A program made the translations under genes and the position numbers. This document shows, one piece after another, positions 1 through 9,731 of a stretch of 64,000 nucleotides of DNA. Where the stretch lies: the NCBI GenBank assembly GCA_025403435.1, contig JAJQZP010000473.1:62001-126000 (forward strand), written 5' to 3'. The notes beneath the pieces were generated by a model. It was not told where the DNA came from. It saw only the letters and a list, made by a program, of their open reading frames with translations, and made no database searches. Origin of the DNA: Artocarpus heterophyllus (lineage: Eukaryota; Streptophyta; Magnoliopsida; Rosales; Moraceae). Position 1 is the first letter of the stretch; every line of letters begins with the position of its first letter.

Positions 1-818
1 AGGATCTTGTCAAGGTGTAGATGGATAAGCGAGATCCGTCAAGGGTGCTAAAGATTGGATTAGGACTTGTCAAGAAAGAGGCAAACGACCTCACCAAGTT
101 TTTAAGTGCAAAGCTTGATGTCTTTGTTTGGACTCATAAAGACTTGGTGGGGATCGATCCAAAAGTTGCCTCCTATAGATTAAACAGTGATCCAGTCTTC
201 CCCCCAAAAGACAAAAAAGGCGACCAATGAACCCATAAAGATACAAGGCTTTCCAAGAAAAGGTTGACAAGCTTCAGAAAAATGGATTCATGAGCAAATG
301 TCATTATCCTGAATGGATCTCAAATCCAGTACTTGTTCACTAACCTAATGGAATGTGGAGGACGCGCATAGATTTTAGTGACCTCAACAAAGTCTATCTG
401 AAGGACAGTTTTCCTCTCTTGTAAATTGATAAGTTAGTTGATGCTACAGCGGAGCATGAGTTATTAACCTTTATAGATGCTTATTCAAGATACATTCAGA
501 TTCCAATGTACTCATAGTACCCAAAATACATGACTTAATTACGAATAGAGGATTGTGTTATTATCTCGTCGTGCCCTTCGAGCTGAAAAATACAGGCGCG
601 ACATATCAGCCTTTCGTAAACAAAATGTTTGCTAAACAAATTGGGAAGATGATGGAGGTATATGTTGACGATATCCTAGTTAAAAACATTTGGGTGATTT
701 TACTCGTAGCTCACCTCGACGAGATGTTTCAGGTGCTATAAGAATATAAAATAAAGCTCAGCCCCCTAAAGTGTGGATTTGGTGTGGCATCAGGAAAATT
801 TTCAAGTTATATGATTTG
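1..818 (+). pseudogene. Ty3/gypsy (Tat lineage) pol fragment: reverse transcriptase part
   Basis: Degenerate reverse transcriptase of a Ty3/gypsy retrotransposon. A readable piece at 21-230 carries the lead-in to RT, including the stretch FVWTHKDLVGIDP, which is typical of the Tat lineage. RT core motifs follow in broken frames: RIDFSDLNKVYLKDSFPL near 367-417 and the catalytic YVDDILVKN at 661-687. Several stop codons and frameshifts interrupt the frame (for example after 230 and near 420 and 515), so no full polyprotein can be made. The reading is cut at about 818 by a solo LTR and resumes at about 4677. The element extends beyond the left window edge, so gag, protease and the 5' LTR are not visible. 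Assignment to Ty3/gypsy is firm; Tat is supported by the second RNase H downstream. Confidence 0.9.
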
Positions 819-823
819 TTGTC
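819..823. repeat. Target site duplication, left (imperfect)
   Basis: TTGTC here and CTGTC at 4672-4676 flank the solo LTR and match at four of five bases. Removing the insert and one copy leaves the gypsy reading frame continuous across the junction, which supports this boundary. Confidence 0.6.
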
Positions 824-2989
824 TGCAACACCTAAGTTTTTTAATGCATTAAAAATACATCAAGTTAAGGATTATATTAAGATAAAAAGTACAGTTTAAT
901 GAAAATATTGTATAATAACATGAAAAATTATACAGTATTAGAGTAATGTAGTGTAAGAATTGGATTGTTTAAGGTCATACAGTACAGAATTGGACTGTAT
1001 AGACCACAAATTTCTTTTATAAAAGTGTAAAAAGAAAAGAAGAAAAAAGAAGAAGGAAAAATTAGAAAAAAATTCGGCTCTTTCTCTCTTTACTTTCTTT
1101 CTCTAGATTTTCTCTCTCTCCTCAAATCTCATTCAAGATTTCGGCGTCCGTTTTTGACACCTCCCGCACCAATGGAAAGTTCTCATTGAGCTGAGTCCAA
1201 CGAGGTGCCGTGCCACCCAAAAAGCCGTCGGAGGAGGCCACATGCGCCTCCTAAAATGACAGTGAAACCCATTTTTCCTGACATGAATTCTCCGCCATCC
1301 GACCACCAATCGACGTGATTTTGGTGTCTATGGACTCAGCGTGAGGAGAAGAGCAAGATGGTACACTTTTCCAGCTTGATTTTGGCTAGAAAAGCCTCGA
1401 CGAAGTAGCCCCGTTGCCGTTGTGGAGCCACCGTCGGACCTGCCGTCTCCGGCGGTGATGTGGCCGGTGCCAAAAGGACCAGAGGGAGATAGCGAGCATG
1501 ATGTCTCAATCAATTTCTGCCACGAATAGCAACAAGGTGAAGTTTGGTGAACGCTGCCACCAACCGCCGCGAGCAGCGACGATCTCACCTATCGCGTCGC
1601 TGTTGAGCCAAATTGAAGAGGCAACCATGTTCGAAGGGTCGAAAAGAAGAAATTCGACTCCTCAATTGCACGAAACGACGGCCGATCATAGGAGAACCAA
1701 GACCTGCCGTCGCCTAGCACCGTTGTGAAGAGGTGGAGCCACCGTTTCATGCGATGTTGAGCTGCCCCACCATAGGGGAAATGCTCAGAGGATGTTAGGG
1801 AGCAAAACCCCTAGCTCAATTGCACGATAACTTCGTCGGTGATAGGAGATCCGAGCCACCAATTTTGGCCGAGAATCCCATCTTTGAATTGAGCAGATAG
1901 AGGCCGTATTGGGTAAAATTGACATCGCCATTAGACTCAAGAGGGTCAAATTAGGGGGGTAGGCTCGAGCCCAGCCCCCAACGGAGCCAATCGCCGGCGG
2001 TCAACGACCAATTTAGAATTTTGTGATCCGGACCTCCGATTGAAGATCTGAGATCGCCTCCTGACTCATTTTGATGCTTTGAACGCGATGGTGACCTCCG
2101 TTTGAGCTAATTCCACTTCTATAAAAATCATCTGTTACCGACTGCATGTAGATTGAGGCAATTCAAATAGCAATAACGGAGTCCAGAATGACAGTTCTAG
2201 TAATGTTCGATCTCTATGAAGTATTTCTAGCCATTCATGGTCACTTGAGGAGCACTACAGAGGATGCTTCGCATACTGTATATATAACGAGGTACAACTA
2301 GACCTGCTTAGCTTGGAGTCCAAGTAAGTAGGAATCTCGTCTACAGTATGAACCGTTTTAAAATAAATTGTTTTAGATGCTCTCATGAAAATTTATGAAA
2401 TACATGATCAGTAATTGTTACACTGTTTTATGTGAGAATTGGTTTTATAACATTACAAGGTTGACGAAAAACCCGTTAAGGGTAAAATCGTCATTATTAA
2501 GGAAATGGCTATAACGGAGTCAAACACTCCAATTTAGCATAATGTTATTAGACAAAAAATGTTCCATAATACATTAAGTAATAAAATCGCCAGTAAGATA
2601 GGAAATTTAATAAGGGATGTTTAAGTAAACGAGAGGTAAACCGATAGGTTACGAGGTTAAAAGGAAAAGTAACCCCAGTGGGTTACAAAGCTAAGTGAAG
2701 GAAAGGTAAACCGATGGTTTATAAGGTTAAGTAAAGACAATGGTAAACAAAAGTATACTAGTCAAGTTAAAAAAAAGAAGAAGAAAAAATAGTTAATGTT
2801 TACGTTTTATTATCAATCGAGTGGATTGATAATAAAGAAAGTTAACTAATACGTCGGCTGTTGTTTGATCAGGACACAAAAGCTGACTAATGGAAGGAAA
2901 AGGAATGGAATAGAGAACGCTAGAGCATAGTTCGGGTAAGTTTCAAATCTCACCTACAACATGAAATAAATGATTTTTAAATGCTTATT

Positions 2990-3480
2990 TATATAATTTG
3001 CAAATGAGTTTGCAATTATTATGCAAGTTTCTTTTAAAGTATGTTTGTATTTATTGTGCAAAAAGTTTTAAAGTTCAAGAAAAAGAATTGCAATGAATTT
3101 GCAACCGTTATGTTAAAGGTTTATTTGCATATTGATATGCATAATGTTTTTTAAAAGTTTAAGTTATGATTTTCAAAGTATTGAAAGTATGTTTTGTATT
3201 ATGACAATGCATAATGTTTTATAGTTTGAGTTATAAGTTTCATGATGTATTTGTTATGCAATAAATTGCATTTGTTGTGCAATAAGTTTTAAAATAAAAG
3301 TTATAATTTGCAAAATGTGATTTCATTATATGTTGCATTTGTTATGCAATAAGTGTTAGAACACAAGTTATAATTTGCAATTTGTGTTTGCGTTTTATGA
3401 TGCATTTGTTAAGCAATATATTGCATTTGTTATGCAATAGGTTTTATAGTACAAGCTATGAATTGCAAGTGTATTTGCAC
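2990..3480. repeat. A/T-rich tandem repeat inside the solo LTR
   Basis: Repeated variants of GCATTTGTTATGCAATAAG followed by AAAGTTATAATTTGCAAA, with diverged copies roughly every 50-70 bp. The same repeat is greatly expanded at 15240-16067 in the sister LTR. Confidence 0.75.
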
Positions 3481-3839
3481 ATGATGTGATTGCATTTGAA
3501 ATGCTCACTAAAGTTAATGAGAAGGTAACGTAAAGATAAAAAGAAAGTGTTGAACTAGCCTCTTTGTTATGAAGTACTGAAAGTAAAATTAAAGTTTGAC
3601 CTCTGACATGTGAGGTACAAGGCCTCAATGTTTAATGGTCTCAAGTCTTCCACAAAGAAAACATCATGTTTATGATCTCATGATTAATGAGTTGGTACGA
3701 ACACTAAAGTAAAGTAAGGAAAATGAAAGCAAGATAAAGAAAGTTAAGTAACAAAGATAGAAAGTTAAAGTAAGAAAAGAACGTTTATAAGACATTCATA
3801 AATGAAAGTTCCTAATTGAGCATAAGATTTTGCCTGAAT

Positions 3840-4110
3840 TCCTTTTTATGAAATATTTATATGTTATGTTATGAAAAACATTCAGAGAAATGTTTTATGA
3901 TAAATGTTTATGAAAAACATTTTCATGTTTTCAAGAAAAGGTTTATGAATGACGTTTTAAGAAAAACGTTCAAGAAATGTTTTACGAAAAACGTTTATGC
4001 AAAACATTTCAGAAATGTTTTATGAAAAACGTTTATGAAAAATATTTTCAGAAATATTTATGGAAAACATTTTTGTAAAATGTTTCAAGATGAAGGTTTT
4101 TATGAGAAAA
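3840..4110. repeat. Short tandem repeat with the core GAAAAACATTTCAGAAATGTTT
   Basis: A run of about ten short imperfect repeats built on ATGAAAAACATT and GAAATGTTTTATG. The units are partly self-complementary (AACATTT/AAATGTT), so the stretch could fold into hairpins. A shorter version is present in the sister LTR at about 18590-18780. Confidence 0.7.
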
Positions 4111-4671
4111 GTTTTAAAGCATGATTAAATCATTTGTGAGTTTATGTTTGAACTTACTGAGCGAAAGCTCATTAAAAGTTTCTTCATGCTGTAGGTAATT
4201 TATTGATGACCAGTAGGACCCGTTAGAAGAGTTGGGTGTTGCGGAGGACAGATGCGAAGATTTGGGTATAGATACTATCATTGTTTGCGTCCACCATGGA
4301 AAGAAAAGGTTTTCTATTGTTTAATGTAGTGTTTGCGAAGTCTTAAGAAAATCAGAGTTCTAAGAATTGTATTCAAAGTTTTAAGATATAGTTTACGAAC
4401 TGTTTATGTAATTATAAAGTAAAGTTTTAAGCTATGATTTAATAAACGTTTCTTATTCAGTTTCAAGAAACGATTTGAAATGATTTTAAGGGCAATGTTA
4501 AGTGAGGTCTCAACTTGAATGGCGACAGAGGTCACATCAATTTTAAAGAACTTTTAAAAAATGTTTAAAAAAAATTTATTTCAGTATTTTCTTACTAAGT
4601 AAGTATGATTACTATTTACATAACGATGTTTAAGAAAGTAAAGTGACTGCCCGAAAAGACGGGTCGTCACA

Positions 4672-4676
4672 CTGTC
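4672..4676. repeat. Target site duplication, right
   Basis: CTGTC, partner of TTGTC at 819-823. The gypsy frame resumes directly after it with QRIKANLAKI. Confidence 0.6.
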
Positions 4677-5270
4677 AACGCATCAAGGCTAACCTAGCAA
4701 AGATATAAGCATTGTTGGAAATAGAGGCTAAAGGAAGTTCAGAGGTTGACAAGATGCGTTGCCGCCCTCAATCGTTTCATCTCAAGGGCGACTCATAAAT
4801 ATGTGCTGTTTTTTAAAGTTTTGAAAAAGCCTTCAAATAGAAAACTGAGTGTGATAAGGTGTTTAGACGCCTGAAAGATTATATTGAGAAACCCCCTATT
4901 ATTTTCGGAAGCACTGCCAGGGGAAACCTTTTATCTCTACTTGGCTTTGTCACCCTATGCCTTAAGTTCAGTCTTGATAAGAAAGGAGAAGAAAGCCCAG
5001 CTTCCAATCTATTACATGAGTAAGCCTTTGCTCAATACAAAATGTGATACCTGATGATGGAAAAGTTAGCACTAACTTTGATTATATCGGCTAAGAAACT
5101 GAAGAGGTATTTTTTAGACAGTAAGATTATAGTTTTAACCGATTACCCGCTGAGGCAAGCTCTTTAAAACCAAAGACCTTGGGTCATCTACTGAAATGTA
5201 CTCGGTCGAGTTAAGTCAATTCGATGTGGATTACAAGCCTCACATGGTAATCAAGGTATAGGTCGTGGCT
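4677..5270 (+). pseudogene. Ty3/gypsy pol fragment: end of RT and RNase H
   Basis: Continuation of the pol gene from before the solo LTR. In shifting frames it reads QRIKANLAKI, a lysine-rich stretch around 4815-4875, PPIIFGS near 4893, and SQFDVDYKPHMVIK near 5216-5257, matching the connection/RNase H part that normally closes RT-RNase H in this lineage. Many stops and small indels are present. It joins directly to the second RNase H domain at 5276. Confidence 0.8.
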
Positions 5271-5275
5271 GATTT

Positions 5276-5824
5276 GTGCTTGAGTTCATAGCTCAACCTA
5301 AAAGTATAGAAATAGAAGTTGATGTAGAGCAACAAAAATGGAAATTATATGTCGATGGCTCGTCTAATGAACATGGTTCAAGGGCAAGGGTTATCTTAGC
5401 AAGCCCTGAAAACCAGAAGATCATAGCGACAATAACATTCAAGTTTATGGCATCGAACAATAAGGCCAAGTACGAGGCAATACTCGTTGGATTACGTCTC
5501 GCCCATCATTCAAAAGCTGATCCATTAGAAGCGTACAACAACTCTCAGCATGTTGTAAATCAAATCTTAAATGAATATAAAGCTAAAGGTTGGGTGATGT
5601 TGAAATATCTATAGAAAGTGAGAGAAGAGTTCTCCAGGTTCCAATCATGTAAGATTAAGCAGATATCTAGGGTTGAAAATAGCAATGCATTAGCTTTAAC
5701 CCATCTTGCAACATCTAAAGACTCGGAGCTATTTAAGGTTGTACTTGTCGAGGTCTTAGAAGTTCCAATTATAGAGAAAAAGGAAGCTGAGAAAGTCATA
5801 CCAGTAATGCAAGAGGATAACTAG
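5276..5824 (+). pseudogene. Second (archaeal-type) RNase H domain of a Tat-lineage gypsy element
   Basis: Two nearly contiguous frames (5276-5614 and 5618-5824), separated by one stop codon, cover an RNase H fold. Visible are WKLYVDGSSNEHGS with the first catalytic Asp in YVDGSS, ASNNKAKYEAILVGLRLA with the catalytic Glu in YEA, and a degraded YNNSQHVVNQ where the family has a catalytic Asp before Ser (Asp replaced by Asn). The C-terminal part reads IKQISRVENSNALALTHLA. A dual RNase H between RT-RNase H and integrase is characteristic of the Tat clade of plant Ty3/gypsy elements. The lost Asp and internal stop indicate an inactive copy. Confidence 0.85.
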
Positions 5825-5939
5825 ATGACCCCAATAATAAAGTACCTGCTTAATGAAGAACTACCTCCTGATTCAAATACACCCAATAAAACCCTTAAAG
5901 GTCGGCATGCTACCTTCTACATGATGGGGTGTTATACAG

Positions 5940-7030
5940 GCAAAGTAACTCAACTCTTCTTTTAAGGTGCCTAGACAAGGAAGAAGGACGAAAATTTTTG
6001 AGGGAGATCCATGAAGGATTGTGTGAGAACCATTCAGGGGGCAGTCTTTGGCCCATAAAACAATGAGACAAGGGTATTATTGGTCGACTTTAAGAAAGGA
6101 CATAGTAGAATACGCACGAATATGTTATAAATGTCAATGATACACCATAGTGCCAAGGTCTCACCTTGAAAATCTTGCATCGATTTTAAGCCTGTGGCTA
6201 TTATGCAAAATGGCAAATTGATATTATCGATCTGTTTATCATGATGCTTGGGAATTTAAATTAGTCAATATGGTGGTTGACTATTACACTAAATAGGTTG
6301 AAACAAAGGCATTTATCAACATGACTTAAGCTAATTGTAACAGTTTCATTTGGTCTCATATTGTCTAACGTTTTGATGTCCCACATTCACTCATTTCTGA
6401 TAATGGAAGTAGTTTGAAAATGCAAAGACGAGAAAATTCTACGATGATCTTAACATACACAAGAATTTTTATGCTGTTATCTACCCATAGTCTAAAGGTC
6501 AGGTCGAGGTGGTCAACAAAATTATAAAACATACATTGAAGAAACACCTCGATGACCTAAAGGGAAGGCGGCTAAAGAATTACCAAAGATGTTGTGGGCT
6601 AGGACAACTAGCAGAAAAACTATGGGTGAGACCCCGTTTTCGTTAACTTACGGTGTAAAGGTTGTTTTACCAGTCGAGATGATCACACCTACTAGTCGAG
6701 TAGTCACATAAAAGGAGCAAGAAATTGTAAGGATAATGGACGCAGATCTCGACTTGCTTGAGAAGTAAAAGATTAAAATCTTAAATGCGCCTCGCCGCTT
6801 ATCAGTAGAGAACAACAAGATATTACAACAAAAAAGTTTGAAAAAAGAGATTTGCTATTGATGACTTAGTCCTCAAAAGGATAGATCCAGGTATGAAGCC
6901 GAGAAATACCAGCCCCCTCGATCCAAATTGGGAAGGATCTTACAAGGTTCAAGATGTTATAAAGGTAGGGACCTATATATTTGAGTGTATGGCAAGTCGA
7001 CGTGTGAAGCATCCGTAGAATGCTGAGCAT
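5940..7030 (+). pseudogene. Ty3/gypsy integrase remnant
   Basis: Broken integrase of the same element. The zinc-binding N-terminus is recognisable (HEGLCENHSGG near 6011-6043, a Cys pair near 6127-6140). The core is shown by SLISDNGS near 6388, with the second catalytic Asp, and YPQSKGQVEVVNK near 6480-6520, with the catalytic Glu. Other parts read TPFSLTYGVKVVLPVEM-like near 6631-6680 and DPNWEGSYKV near 6922. The end, near 7016, reads P-stop-NAEHL, matching the usual Tat C-terminus. Frameshifts and stops are frequent. Confidence 0.85.
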
Positions 7031-7217
7031 TTGTGCCCCTATTCTCAGTGATGTGCTAGGCTCAGTTTGTTTTGTGGTTTCATTTAAGCCGTTTTTTCTA
7101 ATTTTTGGTTTTTTATTTTTGCCTTTCCTAGACTACGTTATATCAACTCTTTGTTTCTTTGTCGACTTTAGGTACTTAAAGTTAATAAATAAAACTCCAA
7201 AGAGGTTATCTCTATAA

Positions 7218-7489
7218 TTATTTTGTCCACTTTATTGTCCTGTTTGCAATTTGATGTTTTAATATGTTAATAGATCATGTCAAAATAAAGTTAAAGACTT
7301 GATATTTTGACAATGGGGCAGGGGGCAGGTGAGGCTATAGGTCCCTGAATATCCTATCTTTATCTTAAACTTTGAAACTTTTACCAAAATTCATTTATGA
7401 CCTAGACATCGCTTAAAGTCAAGTCTTTAATGAAAATAAAGATGAGAAGAAAATAAAAGAAACTTTTAACTTCATTAAAAATTAGTCCA
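7218..7489. other. Region 3' of pol with a purine-rich tract
   Basis: Non-coding DNA between integrase and the antisense frame. CAATGGGGCAGGGGGCAGG at about 7312-7330 is a purine-rich motif of the type found in the 3' part of Tat elements. Whether it is the working polypurine tract is unclear because another G-rich tract lies at about 8270-8290. Confidence 0.4.
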
Positions 7490-8160
7490 TTACAAAATAA
7501 GAGGCCAAATGCCTTCATGTTTCGCAAAAAATAAAAAATTAACCCAAGAACCACTTGTCCGGCCCTTAAGAAGCGTCGCCTGTGTCGGCCACAATCGAGT
7601 CATCTGCAAGGGTTGAGGATTCCGCAGCATATCAAAAGGAGAGGTCCAAATCAGGATCCAGAACCTTGATCTGCTCCAGAATCTGCTCGCCTGCAGATAA
7701 GATAATAGCCTTCTAAGTTTGTTTATATTCCTGAGAAGGTATGAATTTCTTGACTGCAGCAGCGGCAGAGGCAATTTCTCTGGCCTTTGCATCCTTTACT
7801 GCTTGAGCCTTGGCCTTAAACTCCACCTGCGCCTTTAGAAGTTTCTCCTTTTCCTTCTTGGGCCTCTACAATAAGGTCGGCTATGTTCCTCGATAGCTTG
7901 CCGGTCTTCTCTTTCTCCAACCGAAAGAGATTTTGGGACTTCACCCTTTTGTCTTTGGCCTCCTCGACGGCATTCTTCTGGGTGTCAAGGAGTGCTTTTA
8001 GCTATTGGATCTCCCTGTGGGTCCCGTCGATGTTGTTCACGAGTTGTCGATCTCTCCGTAAGAGATCATGGCCATCCTCAAAGCCTAAATCAAGATTAGA
8101 AGACGAATTCATGAAAATAGAGAGAAGAGAGAGATTATTGTAACAATAGCTCACCTGGAC
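7490..8160 (-). pseudogene. Antisense coiled-coil reading frame downstream of gypsy pol
   Basis: On the minus strand, in frames broken by at least three stops and one frameshift, the sequence encodes a highly charged Lys/Glu/Ala-rich helix: AVEEAKDKRVKSQNLFRLEK, then EKLLKAQVEFKAKAQAVKDA and REIASAAAAVKKFIPSQEYK, followed by a PDLDLSF stretch and an acidic tail. This looks like a long coiled coil. Tat-lineage elements are known to carry additional frames, some antisense, between pol and the 3' LTR; position and orientation fit that class. I do not recognise a function. An unrelated captured host gene fragment is possible. Confidence 0.5.
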
Positions 8161-8264
8161 CTAGCTGCAGATTTGTTCTTTATGGGTTCTAAGAAGAGGA
8201 CATTTCTCTGTGGCTGCCCAATCTTTCGCAAAAATAAATTTGTAAATTGCCTAAAATACAAGAC

Positions 8265-8295
8265 TGAACCGTGGGGGAGGGGGGGCAAGGTTGAG
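8265..8295 (+). other. G-rich polypurine-like tract
   Basis: GTGGGGGAGGGGGGGCAAGG is a strong purine run at the place where a 3' LTR would be expected to start for the gypsy element. It may be its polypurine tract. No clear LTR start follows it. Confidence 0.35.
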
Positions 8296-8389
8296 CATAT
8301 TCCCAATCTAGGCATCGTACACGTCGCCCACTATGAAGTTTGAGTCTTTTAACTTGTCCTCCATATTGAGTGAACCACTATAGTTTTGT

Positions 8390-8520
8390 TTTCGATGTTA
8401 TTATTCTTTTCCCGCACTTTTTTGCTGTTTTATAAAAATTTCGTGAGTAATTTGTGAGGATTATTATTCATAAATTTCAACCGTGAAAAGACACCGTTGT
8501 AAGATCCGTTGTCATCAACG
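8390..8520 (+). mobile_element. Probable Tat LTR 3' end remnant
   Basis: Contains TTATTCTTTT..GCACTTTTTTGC..AAATTTCGTGAGT and a following ACCGTTGTAAGATCC-like stretch. A similar arrangement recurs at 24045-24135, where it closes a longer LTR-like block. This is probably the R/U5 end of a Tat LTR. Boundaries are not resolved. Confidence 0.35.
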
Positions 8521-9321
8521 ATCATGGTGGCGCAAAGCAGAGTGACGTTGACAAGAGGTGGGTGAGCAGAGAGAAGTGAGAAGGGGCAAGCATGGAGGAG
8601 AGAGAGGAAGCAGAGAGGGAGAGAGAGTCGAAGAGAGAAAAGTTAATTAAGGTTTCCAATTTAGTTTTTAAACTAGAGATTAAAAAGTAAATTAATAAAT
8701 CAAATTTAAAAGACAATCAACTTTAAAGGAACAATTTTGAAAAATAAAAAAGAGAAGGGTATTATTAATCAGAAGTCTTAGTAAGGGAAGCATTTGATGT
8801 AGTTCTCTCTTTTTGAGCTAGTTTGGTTCAAAGCTAGCTGGACATCTTCGTCAGTCTCGTTAGTAACTTCAATCACCACCTCGTTAACACACTAACCTTG
8901 AATAGGCCAACATTTCTCTTGGCATGGAGGACTGAATACCAGGGTAGTAAGCTCTCTAAAGGGGCCTCTTCTCCTTTGTCAAGGACACAAACAAGGAGTT
9001 GACAAAGTCAGCGTTTCGATCACTTTTGTGAGGCCCGGTTGATTTTGTCAACGGAAAATATTACAATATGTGTCTAAATTATTGTTATGAAATTAAAATT
9101 TAACACAGTATTTAAAATATCTTAAAAATGTCTTTAATGATATAGTAATTATCTTAATGATATTATATATTATACTATATAATTACATATAAATAATTTA
9201 AATGATATCATTATGAGATATTTGTAGAATTTTACAAATTAGAGTCATATTTTAATTCAATAAACGTAATTGGGTCAATTGTCTCATTAACCCTTTCTCA
9301 ACGTTGTTAAGGAACACGAGG
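8521..9321. other. No gene seen
   Basis: Purine-rich low-complexity DNA (8560-8640), AT-rich spacer, and a moderately GC-rich stretch (8800-9040) that may be further decayed retroelement. No frame supports a protein call. Confidence 0.6.
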
Positions 9322-9326
9322 GATTC
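9322..9326. repeat. Target site duplication GATTC, left
   Basis: Perfect match to GATTC at 19359-19363, 10 kb away. This proves that everything between is one original insertion plus later nested ones. Confidence 0.9.
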
Positions 9327-9726
9327 TGTAACACCCGAGATTTTTAATGCGTTAAAAATGCATTAAGTTGATGATTATATTAAGATAAAAAGTACAGTTT
9401 AATGAAAAATATTGTATAATAATATGAAAAATTATACAATATTATAGCAATGCAGTACAGAAATTGGATTGTGTGGACCACAATTTCTTTTTATACTTTT
9501 ATAAAAGAAAAGAAGAAAAAAAAAGGAAAAAAAATAAAAAAATCTCACAAAATTTGACTTTTTCTCTCTCTACTTTCTCTCTCTAGAATTCTCTCTCTCT
9601 CCTCAAATCTCGTTCGAGATTTTGGCGTTATATTTCGACACCTCCCGCACCAATGGGAAGCTCTCATTGATCTGAGTCCAACGAGGTGTCGTGCCACCCA
9701 AATAGCCACCGGAGGGAGCCTCACGT

Positions 9727-9731
9727 GCCGC
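9727..9731. repeat. Target site duplication GCCGC, left
   Basis: Perfect match to GCCGC at 12539-12543. It interrupts the GC-rich segment of the host LTR, whose sequence continues across the insert when compared with 1205-1260. Confidence 0.9.

Larger units (their letters stand above)
824..4671. mobile_element. Solo LTR of a long-LTR retrotransposon, inserted in the gypsy pol gene
   Basis: A 3848-bp block begins TGCAACACC and ends GGGTCGTCACA, the TG...CA ends of an LTR. It is flanked by a near-perfect 5-bp duplication and sits inside a pol reading frame that continues on both sides. The same family recurs at 9327-19358, sharing the start (TGTAACACCCGAG there), the GC-richer block (about 1141-2110 here), the A/T-rich tandem repeats and the end. 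No internal domain lies between two LTRs, so this is a solo LTR left by recombination. LTRs of 4-5 kb are known in Ogre-like Tat elements; that family link is inference. Small open frames such as 1328-1588 and 1498-1728 fall in this LTR and are not credible genes. Confidence 0.85.
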
